Source: Nonomuraea endophytica
GTDB taxonomy: Bacteria > Actinomycetota > Actinomycetes > Streptosporangiales > Streptosporangiaceae
Length of the DNA: 64,000 nucleotides
Direction: 5' to 3'
Assembly: GCF_014203235.1 (NCBI RefSeq)
Contig: NZ_JACHIN010000016.1
Span: 185,359-249,358, forward strand
Below, in pieces: positions 1 to 8,662 of this stretch (position 1 is the stretch's first letter; each line of letters starts with the position of its first letter). Below the pieces are notes generated by a model. The model did no database searches. It worked only from the letters and a program-made list of their open reading frames with translations, and had not been told where the DNA came from. The translations under genes and the position numbers were made by a program.

Positions 1-1332
1 CTCTGTCACCAGGCGCGGCTTGAGCACGCCGAGTCGCTGATCAAGGCGATCGTGGACCGACTGGCGGCGCTGCCCGGAGGCTGGGGGGAGGACCGGGGCA
101 GCCTCGTATGCGTGCTGAACGGCGTCACCACCGAGGCCATGCGCACGGCCTTCCTCGCCCGAGCCAGGCACGCCCAACTTGATGACCAAGGCGATGGCCT
201 GGCCTTCCTGGTCTCCCTGCCCCGGGCGCACCCACGGGAGCCCAGCGAACGCCAAGCCGTCTCCGGCCTCCTTCTCTACCTGTTCGCCGGTGCCACCCTC
301 GTGTTCGTCGAAGCGGCACTGGTCGCCGACTCCGAGGCCGAAGCCTGCGGGAACGACTGCGCAGGCCGTCCTGCCACCTACTGGTCAGCCGTGCGTTGGC
401 TCTCCCAGCGCCTCTTGCTGACCGACCCGCCGCACCTGAGCCCCGCGACGCCGGAAGTCGTCGTCGTCGGCTGGTTCACCAGCATCGTGGCCCTCACCGG
501 CGTCCTGGTCGCGGGGACCGCGGGCCGCTGGTACCTGGCGGCCCGCCGCCGACGCCGCGCCAGACTAGACAGGGAGCTCATCGCGATGGACGCCACGACG
601 AAGGTGCTGCTCCTGGTCGCCACCGGCGTGGAGCACGAGCAGGTCAAGGCCGTGGTGCGCGCGCACACCGAGCACGCGCCCGAGGTGGAGTTCCGCGGCT
701 CGCACGCCGTCTTCCACCTCGGCGTGGTCAGCAAGGCCACCATCCTGCTCGCCCGGTCGGAACCCGGCACCACAGCCACCGCCGGTGCCATGCTCACCGC
801 CCAGACGCTCATCGGGGACCTGCGGCCGGACTACGTCATCCTCACCGGCATCTGCTACGGGCTGCGCAAGGGGAAGCAGCGGATCGGTGACGTGCTGGTC
901 GCCAACCAGATCCGGGTCCTGGACCTGAAGAAGATCGTCGACGGCGCGTCGGGACCGGTCGAGATCCCGAGAGGCGCCCGCGCGGAGCCCTCGGTCAGGC
1001 TGCTCAACGGCTGTTATGCGGTGGACACCGTGAAACCCCACATCGGGGTCATGCTCTCCGGCAACACGCTGCTCAACTCCGAGGAGGAACGCGCCCGCCT
1101 GATCGCCGCCCACCCCGACGCGCTGGGCGGCGAAATGGAAGGCGCCGGAGTGTACGCGGCCGCCGCCAAACACGGGGCCGACTGGATCGTCATCAAGGCG
1201 ATCAGCGACTGGGGAGTGGGCAAAACCCACCGCCACCAGCCGAAGGCGGCCCGCAACGCCGCCGAGTTCGTTCTCCGCCTGATCGACCTGGGCGCCCTGG
1301 ACACCCCGGCCCAGCCCGACAGCTCCCGTTAG
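1..1332 (+). CDS. Membrane-anchored nucleosidase/phosphorylase-like protein (5' end outside window)
   Basis: The frame is open from base 1, so the gene begins left of the window; GTG at 52 is only an internal candidate start. Two hydrophobic segments (about bases 260-325 and 455-545) are followed by a basic stretch and then a cytosolic domain from about base 590. That domain looks like the purine/uridine phosphorylase and MTA/SAH nucleosidase fold: it has an ILTGICYG segment, a GGEMEGAGVYA motif (family ME-G motif that binds the ribose) and an ISDWG segment holding the likely catalytic Asp. Stand-alone enzymes of this family are soluble, so the membrane half is unusual. In predicted bacterial conflict systems such domains act as nucleotide-degrading effectors; that role here is inference. 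The substrate cannot be read. Confidence 0.75.
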   Translation, partial: LCHQARLEHAESLIKAIVDRLAALPGGWGEDRGSLVCVLNGVTTEAMRTAFLARARHAQLDDQGDGLAFLVSLPRAHPREPSERQAVSGLLLYLFAGATLVFVEAALVADSEAEACGNDCAGRPATYWSAVRWLSQRLLLTDPPHLSPATPEVVVVGWFTSIVALTGVLVAGTAGRWYLAARRRRRARLDRELIAMDATTKVLLLVATGVEHEQVKAVVRAHTEHAPEVEFRGSHAVFHLGVVSKATILLARSEPGTTATAGAMLTAQTLIGDLRPDYVILTGICYGLRKGKQRIGDVLVANQIRVLDLKKIVDGASGPVEIPRGARAEPSVRLLNGCYAVDTVKPHIGVMLSGNTLLNSEEERARLIAAHPDALGGEMEGAGVYAAAAKHGADWIVIKAISDWGVGKTHRHQPKAARNAAEFVLRLIDLGALDTPAQPDSSR

Positions 1333-2027
1333 GCGGGCCGGACCATCGGGGGATAGAGGAGTTCGGTCCGGCCGCGGCGGTAGAGCTCGGCCGGCCGGCC
1401 CACCTCCGGGGCCCGGAACGCCCCGGTGGGGACCACGAAGTCGTCGGCCTTCAGGACCTTGCGCCGGAAGTTGCTCGGATCGAGGTCCAGGTCCCACACC
1501 ACCTCGTACACGTGCCGCAGGTCGGCCAGCGTGAACGGCTCCTGGCAGAAGGCGGCGGCCACGGTCGTGTACTCCAGCTTGCCCCGCGCCCGGTCCAGCC
1601 CTTCCCGGAGGATCGCCTGGTGGTCGAAGGCCAGCTCGACCGAGGGCGACAGGGCCTGGGCCACGGGCATCCAGCGGGCGTGGGCGGCGTCGGTGCCGGC
1701 CACGGGGGCGGGGAGGTCGGGGCCGAGGGCGAGGTAGGCGACGGTGAAGGTGCGGACCCTGGGGTCGCGCCCCGGGGTGCCGAACGTGCGCAGCTGCTCC
1801 AGGTGGAGCTTGGCGCCGTCGACCCCGGTCTCCTCGCCCAGTTCGCGCAGCGCCGCCCCGCGCAGGTCCTCGTGGTCGCGGACGAACCCGCCGGGCAGCG
1901 CGAGCCCGCCCATGAAGGGCGGTTTGCCGCGCTCGATGAGGAGGACCTGCAGGGCGGATTCGCGGAGCGTGAAGATCACCAGATCGACCGTCACCGCGAC
2001 CGGCGCCGTCCCGTCGTACTTGGACAC
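1329..2027 (-). CDS. NrtR-type Nudix regulator
   Basis: The protein is 232 aa from a GTG at 2027. It has an N-terminal Nudix hydrolase domain with a complete Nudix box (GGFVRDHEDLRGAALRELGEE, continuing TGV) and a C-terminal winged-helix region (around FTLADLRHVYEVVWDLDLDP). This order is typical of NrtR, the ADP-ribose-responsive repressor of NAD-metabolism genes. The box is intact, so hydrolysis is possible. A longer frame to 2084 would run through the operator, so I prefer 2027. TATTCT at 2034-2039 lies 6 nt before the GTG, which fits a leaderless transcript. The gene is divergent from the FHA-ABC operon, with two palindromes between them. Its 3' end overlaps the neighbouring stop by 4 bp. 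Confidence 0.85.
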   Translation of the reverse strand: MSKYDGTAPVAVTVDLVIFTLRESALQVLLIERGKPPFMGGLALPGGFVRDHEDLRGAALRELGEETGVDGAKLHLEQLRTFGTPGRDPRVRTFTVAYLALGPDLPAPVAGTDAAHARWMPVAQALSPSVELAFDHQAILREGLDRARGKLEYTTVAAAFCQEPFTLADLRHVYEVVWDLDLDPSNFRRKVLKADDFVVPTGAFRAPEVGRPAELYRRGRTELLYPPMVRPA

Positions 2028-2041
2028 TCCTAGAGAATACC

Positions 2042-2094
2042 TAAGGTCACCTTGACCTAAACATCGCCCCCTTGATAAGGTCACATCGACCTAA
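2042..2094. promoter_or_regulatory. Tandem palindromic operators over the 2112 operon promoter
   Basis: AGGTCA-cct-TGACCT at 2044-2058 is a perfect inverted repeat. AGGTCA-cat-CGACCT at 2078-2092 is the same site with one mismatch. Their centres are 34 bp apart. TTGACC (2053-2058) and TAAGGT (2076-2081), with 17 bp between, could be the -35 and -10 of the rightward operon. Each palindrome would then cover one promoter element, as expected for a repressor. The adjacent NrtR-like protein is the obvious candidate ligand; that link is inferred. Confidence 0.7.
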
Positions 2095-2111
2095 AGTTAG
2101 AGAAAAGCCTG

Positions 2112-2861
2112 ATGGGTGATATAGGTGACACGGCGAGCTGGGCAGGCCCTCCCGAGGAAGCCATCCCCTATCCGCCGGAAACACGCCGCGCCGACCATTC
2201 CGCGGGAAAGCGCGACGGCCGGCGCAAGCTTCTGGCCGAGCTCCTGCGCCACGTGGCCGACGAGGGCGAGGACGGCGCCCCCGCACCCGAGACCGCCTAC
2301 CTGGCCATGCTGACCAGCGAGGCACTCGAACGCATCGCCGCCGAACGGGTCGCCGGGGACGACGAGCTGGCCAGGCTCGGCGAGCGGCACGGCCGGGCCG
2401 TGGCCGCCAAGGACGCGCTGGCCAGGGAGCTGGAGGAGGCAAGGCACCGGCTGCACCTGGCCGTGGAGGAGTGCGCGCGGCCCCTGACCAAGGAAGACCT
2501 GCGCAGGGGACGGGCCGAGCTCGACCCGCTCACCCATCCCGACGCGCTGATCGAACGGCGCCGCCGTACCGCCAGAGAGAACGCCCGGCTACGGGCGCTG
2601 CGCGCCTTCGAGGCCCTGCACGCGCGCCTGGACGAGCAGAGAGAACGGGCCGTCTCGCTCGCCGAGCGGCAGGCGTTGCGACCGCAGGTGGCGCGGGCAC
2701 GGGCGCTGCGCGTGCACGAGCACTTCCGGCGGCGGCGCGCCGTCTACCTGACCGGGCTGCTGGCCCGGCACCCCGATCCCGGGCTGCTCAACCTGCTGCT
2801 CAAGCTGAGCGCGCCCGAGCTGCCCCGATGGATCCGCGACGAACCGACGGAGAGCGCATGA
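2112..2861 (+). CDS. Coiled-coil protein, first gene of FHA-ABC operon
   Basis: The protein is 249 aa, soluble, and mostly long charged helix rich in Arg, Glu, Ala and Leu. No enzyme motif is visible. The last ~110 residues (LTKEDLRRGRAE, a run of RRRR, then ALRVHEHFRRRRAVYLTGLL and HPD...LPRWIR) match the order and spacing seen in the N-terminal coil of the FHA-ABC protein at 5208 (LTAEEERERR, RERRRRSR, RRLDAYLRSLLRFHPD, PAWVR). I infer homology and a shared assembly surface. No good Shine-Dalgarno precedes ATG 2112. The gene overlaps the next by ATGA, so translation is probably coupled. Confidence 0.75.
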   Translation: MGDIGDTASWAGPPEEAIPYPPETRRADHSAGKRDGRRKLLAELLRHVADEGEDGAPAPETAYLAMLTSEALERIAAERVAGDDELARLGERHGRAVAAKDALARELEEARHRLHLAVEECARPLTKEDLRRGRAELDPLTHPDALIERRRRTARENARLRALRAFEALHARLDEQRERAVSLAERQALRPQVARARALRVHEHFRRRRAVYLTGLLARHPDPGLLNLLLKLSAPELPRWIRDEPTESA

Positions 2862-4054
2862 AGGTGTTCCGGGCGTTCAGGCAGTGGTGGCTGCGCAGAC
2901 GGGACCTGCGCATCACCGGCCTGGGCGGCATGCCGTTCCAGGAGGCGCACGCCCCGCCGCCGCCCCGCAACAGCTTCCGGCCGACGCCGGTCGACCGTGC
3001 GGGACATCTCGTGCTGACCCAGTCGTACGCCGAGCGGCTCGCGCCCGGCACCGACGAGCTCACCGCGGGATCACTCGACAACCTGATCAACGCCTGGCAC
3101 GAGACCTGGCAGCACCAGGCCGCCGCCGAGTACGCGGGCTTCCAGGTGGAGAGCGTGGTCAGGCTCAACGCGATCGAGCCGGCCCTCGCCCAGTACGAGA
3201 AGACCGACGACTACCTGCAGCGCCGCCTGGCCGACGCCAGGACCGCCGTGGACTCGGCCAGGGAGCGCCTGGCCGGCCAGGATCCGGCGCGGCCGGGGTT
3301 CGCCGACCCGCCGCTGCTGGCCGGGCGCTCACCGGCGACGTTCCTGCACGTGGTGGCGCTGGTGATGGCCGCGGGCGCGGACGCCGCCGCGTTCTGGCAG
3401 GTCATGCAGATCCTGCTGGCCGACCTGCCACCGGTGGCCGGGGCGCTGATCGTGGCCGGGCTGACCACCACCGCCCTGTACCTGAGCCACCAGATCGGCG
3501 TCCAGGCCCGCGAGGCGGGCGCCGGCACCAAGCGGCGGATCCGCTGGGTCGTGCTCTGTTTCCTGGTCTGGCTGGTGCTGGGCGTGGGCGCCGCCGCGCT
3601 CCGCTACTTCTTCGGCGACGCCGGCGCGCCGCCCGCGATCGTCATCGGCGGCCCCGCCGCCACGCCCGACCTGCCCGCCGCCCTCGGGATGGCCGGCGTC
3701 TTCCTCGCGCTCTACCTGGCGACCGGCCTGGTCGCCGCGCTCGGCGGCTACCTGACCACGCATCCGGCCCGCTCCGCCTACGCCCGCGCGATGCGCAACC
3801 TGCGGACGGTCACCGAGGCCGCCGCGGCCTCCAGCGCCCGGCTGAGCAGGGCGCAGAGCGAGCGCATGCAGTACGCCGAGGAACTGCGCGAGGCCAGGCA
3901 GCGGCATCTGGCCGAGATGGGCACCCGTGCCGCGCTCGCCGAGGAGCTGAAGCAGATGGTCCGGGTCCACCACGCGGCGTACCACCAGGACCCGAGCGCC
4001 ACCGACGCGATGTTCCAGTCCGACCACCGCCCGCACTGGAAGAAGGACCCATGA
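2858..4054 (+). CDS. Coiled-coil membrane protein
   Basis: The protein is 398 aa; ATG 2858 overlaps the previous stop (ATGA). Residues ~75-150 form a helical coil (HQAAAEYAGFQVES to RRLADARTAVDSARERL) that resembles the coil before the FHA domain of the 5208 product. Three or four hydrophobic segments follow: around ALVMAAGADAAAFWQ, ALIVAGLTTTALYLS, WVVLCFLVWLVLGVGAAAL and AGVFLALYLATGLVAAL. A second charged helix ends the protein (SARLSRAQSERMQYAEEL). I recognise no catalytic motif and no named family. Position and shared coil suggest a membrane scaffold for the transporter. Confidence 0.75.
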   Translation: MKVFRAFRQWWLRRRDLRITGLGGMPFQEAHAPPPPRNSFRPTPVDRAGHLVLTQSYAERLAPGTDELTAGSLDNLINAWHETWQHQAAAEYAGFQVESVVRLNAIEPALAQYEKTDDYLQRRLADARTAVDSARERLAGQDPARPGFADPPLLAGRSPATFLHVVALVMAAGADAAAFWQVMQILLADLPPVAGALIVAGLTTTALYLSHQIGVQAREAGAGTKRRIRWVVLCFLVWLVLGVGAAALRYFFGDAGAPPAIVIGGPAATPDLPAALGMAGVFLALYLATGLVAALGGYLTTHPARSAYARAMRNLRTVTEAAAASSARLSRAQSERMQYAEELREARQRHLAEMGTRAALAEELKQMVRVHHAAYHQDPSATDAMFQSDHRPHWKKDP

Positions 4055-5223
4055 GAAGAACCGTGCTCGCGGGCATCGTGCTGACGCCTGTGCTGACGGC
4101 CGTTATGACCGCGTGCGGCGTGGACCAGCCGCCCGCCAAGCCGCTGGCCTGCGTCGGCGACGGCGGCTCACTGGCGCTGGTGATCGGCGCCCGGTCGAAC
4201 TCGCCCGCGCCCGTGATCTCCCCCGAGCTCAATGCCCTGATCAGGAAGGTCCTGATGGCGCGCCACAGCGTGTACGCCGTCCGGCTCGACGGGGACCCGC
4301 AGCCGATCTACTCCACCCGGTTCAGCTCCACGGCCGCCAACACGCCCGCGCTGGAGGCGAGCGTGAACCGGCACGTCACCGACATCTCCGCCGCGATCAA
4401 CGCGCAGGCCAAGGCCGTGAAGGCGGAGGCGGACGTGCTCAAGGCGCTGGAGGTGGCCGCCCGCATGGCGGGGGAGGGCGGCAGCATCGTCGTGGTCGAC
4501 TCCGCGCTGTCCACCATGGGCGACCTGAACTTCACCCAGGACGGCGTGCTGGACGCCGACCCCGACGACCTCACCGACCACCTCGCCGGCGGCAAGCTGC
4601 TGCCCGACCTGACCGGGCGGCGCGTGCTGTTCGACGGGCTGGGGGTGGCCGCCGACCCGCAGGTGGACCTGCCGCCGAGGGTGAGCGAGAACCTGGGCCA
4701 GATCTGGACCAAAGCCGCCACCGCGGCCGGCGCCGCCTGCGCCGAGATCACGACGGGCCCCGGCCGGCCCTCGGCCATGCCGGGGCTGCCCCCGGTCGAG
4801 ACGATCGCCATGCCGACGCCGACGCCGACGCGCTCCTGCGGCGACGTGGTCCTGCAGAACGCCGGGGACGTCGGCTTCATCCGCGGCAAGGCGGACTTCC
4901 GCCACCCCGCGGCGGCCACGGCCACGCTGCGCGGGCTCGCCCCCGACCTGACCCGCGCCAACCGGCCGGTCGAGCTGATCGGCACCACCTCATCCGAGGG
5001 CGGCGACGCGATCAACCGCCCGCTCTCCCAGGCCAGGGCCGATCGGGTCAAGGAGATCCTCGTCTCGCTGGGCGTGCCGGAGAACAAGATCATCGCCAGG
5101 GGCGTCGCCACCGACTGGCCGGACCACGTCGACGACACCCTGCCCGGCGGCCGGCTCGACCCGGCCAAGGCCAACCAGAACCGCAAGGTCGTCATCAGGC
5201 GGGAACAATGCCAGAAACCATGA
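4051..5223 (+). CDS. OmpA-domain lipoprotein
   Basis: The protein is 390 aa; ATG 4051 overlaps the upstream stop (ATGA). The N-terminus is a lipoprotein signal (hydrophobic run, then VMTAC, lipidated Cys ~22). The middle domain is unrecognised. The last ~110 residues form an OmpA/MotB-type peptidoglycan-binding domain: ELIGTTSSEG, LSQARADRVKEIL, GVPENKIIARG and NRKVVI follow the family pattern. A threonine/proline-rich linker (MPTPTPTR) precedes it. The product should be fixed to the outer face of the membrane and contact the cell wall, so the operon links wall, membrane and a cytosolic ATPase. OmpA-type domains are uncommon in Gram-positive lipoproteins. Confidence 0.82.
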   Translation: MRRTVLAGIVLTPVLTAVMTACGVDQPPAKPLACVGDGGSLALVIGARSNSPAPVISPELNALIRKVLMARHSVYAVRLDGDPQPIYSTRFSSTAANTPALEASVNRHVTDISAAINAQAKAVKAEADVLKALEVAARMAGEGGSIVVVDSALSTMGDLNFTQDGVLDADPDDLTDHLAGGKLLPDLTGRRVLFDGLGVAADPQVDLPPRVSENLGQIWTKAATAAGAACAEITTGPGRPSAMPGLPPVETIAMPTPTPTRSCGDVVLQNAGDVGFIRGKADFRHPAAATATLRGLAPDLTRANRPVELIGTTSSEGGDAINRPLSQARADRVKEILVSLGVPENKIIARGVATDWPDHVDDTLPGGRLDPAKANQNRKVVIRREQCQKP

Positions 5224-7883
5224 AGCCGCTCGCCTACGACGTGCGTACCCGGTGGAGCGACTGGTGGCACGGCCTGCGCGACGGCCTGCGCCAGATCCCC
5301 GACCGGCCCAAGGCCCCGCGTCCCGAGCCGATCAGCTCGCCGCACCGCGACGTCATCATCGGCGAGGCGCAGCAGGTCTACCACCAGGAGTACATCCGCC
5401 ACCAGCGCCAGATCGCGCCGCTGCCCGGCCAGATCGCCGAGGCCGGCTCCCGCGAGGCGGCCGCCCGCGAGACCTCCCGCCTGGCCGACGCCAGGGTGGC
5501 CGCGCTCGAACGCCCGCTCACCGCCGAGGAGGAGCGCGAGCGGCGTCCCGGCGACACCGGGCTCGACGACGCCGCCGTGCGTGAGCGCCGCCGCCGCTCC
5601 CGCGCCCGCCACCTGGCCGCCGCCCGCGAGGCCGCCGCCCGCGCCAAGACCGCGCTCGGCGCGGCCACCGCCGACCGGGTGCGCGCCGAGGCGCTGCGCG
5701 AGCAGTCACTCCAGGTCGCCTCGGCCCGGGTACGGCTGGCCGAACGCCTGTACGGCCGCAGGCTCGACGCCTACCTCCGCTCCCTGCTGCGCTTCCACCC
5801 GGACAAGGCGTGGGTCGCCGACCAGCTCCGCTTCGGCGGGCAGGCGCCGGCCTGGGTCAGGCGGGCGGCCACGGTGGCGCCGCCGGCCGAGGTGGAGCCG
5901 GTACGCCCGCCGGCCTTCCGGATCGACCTGGGGCCGGGGGAGAACGTGTTCGGGGCCGACTCGGCGGAGCCGTACCGGCTGGGGGAGCCCTATGCGGCGC
6001 CCCGGCACTTCCGCCTCGCCCGCGACGGCGAGCACCTGCGGCTGCGCGACTTCGGCCGGGGCAACGGCCCCTACATCGGCGGCGGCGCGGTACGCGAGGC
6101 GCTGCTCGCGCCGGGCGACCACTTCGACTTCGGCGAGTACCGCTACTACGTGCTGCCCGGTCTCGACGCGCTCGACGTCAGCAGGCTCGGCGAACGCAAG
6201 GTCGTCGCCCTGGGGCTGGAGGCGAGCACCGACAAGTACTTCCGGATCAGGGACATGTCGTTCGTGCAGCCGGAGAGCACGCTGCTGGCGATCCTCGGGC
6301 CGTCGGGGGCGGGCAAGAGCTCGTTGTTCAGCGCGCTGCTGGGTGAGCTGCCGCTGAGCGCGGGCGAGCTGTATTTCGAGGGGCTGTCGCTGGCCGGGCA
6401 CGGGCCGCAGATCAGGGAGCGGCTCGGGTTCGTGCCGCAGGGCACGGACCTGCTGGCCACGCTCACCGTCGACCAGCTCCTGCGCTACGCCTACCGCCTG
6501 CGCGGGCCGGGCCGCCGCGCCGGGACCCGGGTGGGCGAGGTCTGCCGCGACCTCAAGCTCGACGAACGCCGCCACTACCGCGTCAGCGCCCTGTCGGGCG
6601 GTCAGCAGCGCCGTGTGTCGATCGCGATGGAACTGCTGAACAAGCCGACACTCCTGCTCCTCGACGAGCCGACCTCGGGCCTCGACCCCGGGCTCGACCA
6701 CGAGGTGATGACCTTCCTGCGCGACTACGCCGAGACCCACGAGGCCACCGTCATGATCGTCACGCACGCCGTCGAACACCTCGGCCAGGCCCACCAGGTC
6801 CTCGTCGTGGTCAAACAGGGCAGACCCGTCTTCTACGGCCCACCCGAGCGGGTCCTGCCCGACCTCGAGCGCGAGCGCTGGGCCGCGCTGATGAAGGACC
6901 TCGACGTCCAGGCCGACGCCTTCGCCCTCCGGTACGGCAGCCGCCAGGCCGACGCAGAAGCCCGCGACGCCGCCGCCCAGATCCGGGCCCGGGGCAGCGA
7001 AGCCGGGCCGGGCCCGAGGGTCAAGCGCAGACGGCCGCCGGCCACGTTCACCCGCCAGTGGCGCGTGCTGCTGTCCCGTCAGGTGGCCTTGCTGGCCACC
7101 CGCGGCGTACGTGCGGGTTCGACCGGGCCGGTCAGGATGTGGGCGGTGGCGCTGATGCCGTTCCTGGTCGCGGCCGGTTCCGCGGCGCTGGCCGCCTGGG
7201 TCACCGGCCCCGACGGGCTCGGCAAGGGCGCATCAGGCGACGCGGTCACCGCGATCAGCCTGCTCACCACGCTGGCGATGCTCAGCGGGCAGGCGCTCAC
7301 CTACAGCGACATCGTCGCCGAGATGGGCACGATCACCCGCGAACACCGCACCGGCGTCCTGGTCACCGCCGTGCTCGCGGCGAAATGGCAGGTCTTCGCC
7401 GCCGTGGCGATCCTGCAAGCGCTGATCATGGCGCTGGTCTTCACCTGGATCCGGCCTGGACCGGCCGCGTCCCTGTGGACGACGCCCACCCTGGACCTCT
7501 TCCTGGTGCTGGCGGTGCTGTCGGTGTCGGCCATGTCACTCGGGCTGCTCATCTCGGTCTCGGTGCGCAAGCTGGAGCAGGCCGTTCTCGCCGTCACGCT
7601 CACCTCGGTCGCCCAGATCGCCCTGAACGGCTCCACCGCGGACCTGTCCGGCGGCGGCGCGCTCGCGGTGACCGCCGCGCTGCTGCCCGACCGCTGGGGC
7701 CTGGCCGCCGCCGCCTCCCTGACCGGCCTGCCCGGCAAGCGGGAGGCCCTGTGGGCGCACACCTCCGGGCAGTGGTTCTTCGACCTGTTCATGTGCGCCG
7801 CGCTGGCGGTCGCCTACTCGCTGATCGCCGTCGCGGTGCTCTCGGCCCGTCTCACCCCCAGACGCGGCGTCGGCTGGGGGTGA
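5208..7883 (+). CDS. Coil-FHA-ABC ATPase-permease fusion
   Basis: The protein is 891 aa from ATG 5208, chosen for AGGCGGGA just upstream; ATG 5220 (ATGA overlap) is the alternative. In order: a coiled region (~50-225), an FHA domain (~238-325; RHFRL, then GRGNGPYIGGG), an ABC ATPase (Walker A GPSGAGKSS ~364, signature LSGGQQRRVS ~462, Walker B LLLLDEP ~484), and an ABC-2-type membrane part with about six segments (~625-885). The layout is that of ABCG-type half-transporters such as mycobacterial Rv1747, whose FHA domains are bound after Ser/Thr kinase phosphorylation. The usual Ser before Arg-His in the FHA motif is Pro here, so phosphothreonine binding may be altered. No kinase gene is nearby. 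The substrate is unknown. Confidence 0.9.
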   Translation: MPETMKPLAYDVRTRWSDWWHGLRDGLRQIPDRPKAPRPEPISSPHRDVIIGEAQQVYHQEYIRHQRQIAPLPGQIAEAGSREAAARETSRLADARVAALERPLTAEEERERRPGDTGLDDAAVRERRRRSRARHLAAAREAAARAKTALGAATADRVRAEALREQSLQVASARVRLAERLYGRRLDAYLRSLLRFHPDKAWVADQLRFGGQAPAWVRRAATVAPPAEVEPVRPPAFRIDLGPGENVFGADSAEPYRLGEPYAAPRHFRLARDGEHLRLRDFGRGNGPYIGGGAVREALLAPGDHFDFGEYRYYVLPGLDALDVSRLGERKVVALGLEASTDKYFRIRDMSFVQPESTLLAILGPSGAGKSSLFSALLGELPLSAGELYFEGLSLAGHGPQIRERLGFVPQGTDLLATLTVDQLLRYAYRLRGPGRRAGTRVGEVCRDLKLDERRHYRVSALSGGQQRRVSIAMELLNKPTLLLLDEPTSGLDPGLDHEVMTFLRDYAETHEATVMIVTHAVEHLGQAHQVLVVVKQGRPVFYGPPERVLPDLERERWAALMKDLDVQADAFALRYGSRQADAEARDAAAQIRARGSEAGPGPRVKRRRPPATFTRQWRVLLSRQVALLATRGVRAGSTGPVRMWAVALMPFLVAAGSAALAAWVTGPDGLGKGASGDAVTAISLLTTLAMLSGQALTYSDIVAEMGTITREHRTGVLVTAVLAAKWQVFAAVAILQALIMALVFTWIRPGPAASLWTTPTLDLFLVLAVLSVSAMSLGLLISVSVRKLEQAVLAVTLTSVAQIALNGSTADLSGGGALAVTAALLPDRWGLAAAASLTGLPGKREALWAHTSGQWFFDLFMCAALAVAYSLIAVAVLSARLTPRRGVGWG

Positions 7884-7885
7884 GA

Positions 7886-8662
7886 TCACCCGGCGGTCCG
7901 CCGCCTGAACATGACGGCCGCGATCGGGATGCTGACCACGACCGCGCCCCCGAGCCAGGCGGCCGCCACCGCCGCCGACGAGCCCATCGGCTGGTCCAGC
8001 AGCAGCGCGCGCAGTGTGTCCACCACCGACGTGATCGGCTGGTGGGTGGCGAAGTCGCGCAGCACCGGCGGCATCGTCTCGGCCGGCACCACCCCGTCCG
8101 ACAGATAGGGCAGGAAGAGCACGACGAAGCTGAACGCCCCCGCCGCCTGCGTCGAGCGCACGGCCAGCCCCCAGATCACCGCCAGCGACGACATCGCCAG
8201 GATGTACGCCGTCACCAGCGCCAGCACCAGTGCCCACTCGGCGAGCGAGGCCGTGGGCCGGAAGCCGAGCACGACCGCGGCGGCCAGCGCGATCGCCGAC
8301 GCCACCACGTTGCGCACCAGCGAGGCCACCACGTGCCCGGCCGGGACCACCCAGCCGCTGATCGGGAGCGTGCGGAAGCGGTCGATCATGCCTCCGGTCA
8401 GGTCGTCGGCGATGGTCACGGCGGTGAGGGCGGCGCCGTAACCGCCGGACATCAGCAGGACGGCGGGCACCACGAAGTCGATGTAGTCCAGCCCGCTCGA
8501 CCCCGTGGTGATCGCGCCGCCGAACACGTACACGAACAACACCATGATGATCACCGGCAGCGCCAGGTTGACCATCAGGCTGTCCGGGGTGCGCAGCTCG
8601 CGGCGCAGGTCACGGCCGACCAGGCGGCGCAGGTCGGCCGCGGCGGTCAGCGGCGCGCTCAT
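7886..8662 (-). CDS. ABC-2 permease of DrrB type
   Basis: The protein is 258 aa with six hydrophobic segments and the ABC-2 pattern, including GGMIDRFRTLPIS, a typical coupling segment of daunorubicin-resistance DrrB-like permeases. ATG 8662 overlaps the stop of the upstream ATPase gene (ATGA), so the two make one exporter. The pair lies convergent to the FHA-ABC operon and is preceded by a divergent TetR gene, the usual layout for a drug-responsive efflux pump. The substrate is unknown. Confidence 0.87.
   Translation of the reverse strand: MSAPLTAAADLRRLVGRDLRRELRTPDSLMVNLALPVIIMVLFVYVFGGAITTGSSGLDYIDFVVPAVLLMSGGYGAALTAVTIADDLTGGMIDRFRTLPISGWVVPAGHVVASLVRNVVASAIALAAAVVLGFRPTASLAEWALVLALVTAYILAMSSLAVIWGLAVRSTQAAGAFSFVVLFLPYLSDGVVPAETMPPVLRDFATHQPITSVVDTLRALLLDQPMGSSAAVAAAWLGGAVVVSIPIAAVMFRRRTAG

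Noticed and set aside
2471..5223. Long overlapping frames extending upstream of the coiled-coil operon genes and on the opposite strand (for example 565-1497, 25194-27146, 8746-9573)
   Set aside because: In DNA this rich in G/C, antisense and shifted frames stay open by chance. Their translations are low-complexity Arg/Pro/Gly/Ala and lack motifs, while the accepted frames have family motifs, ribosome sites or ATGA overlaps.
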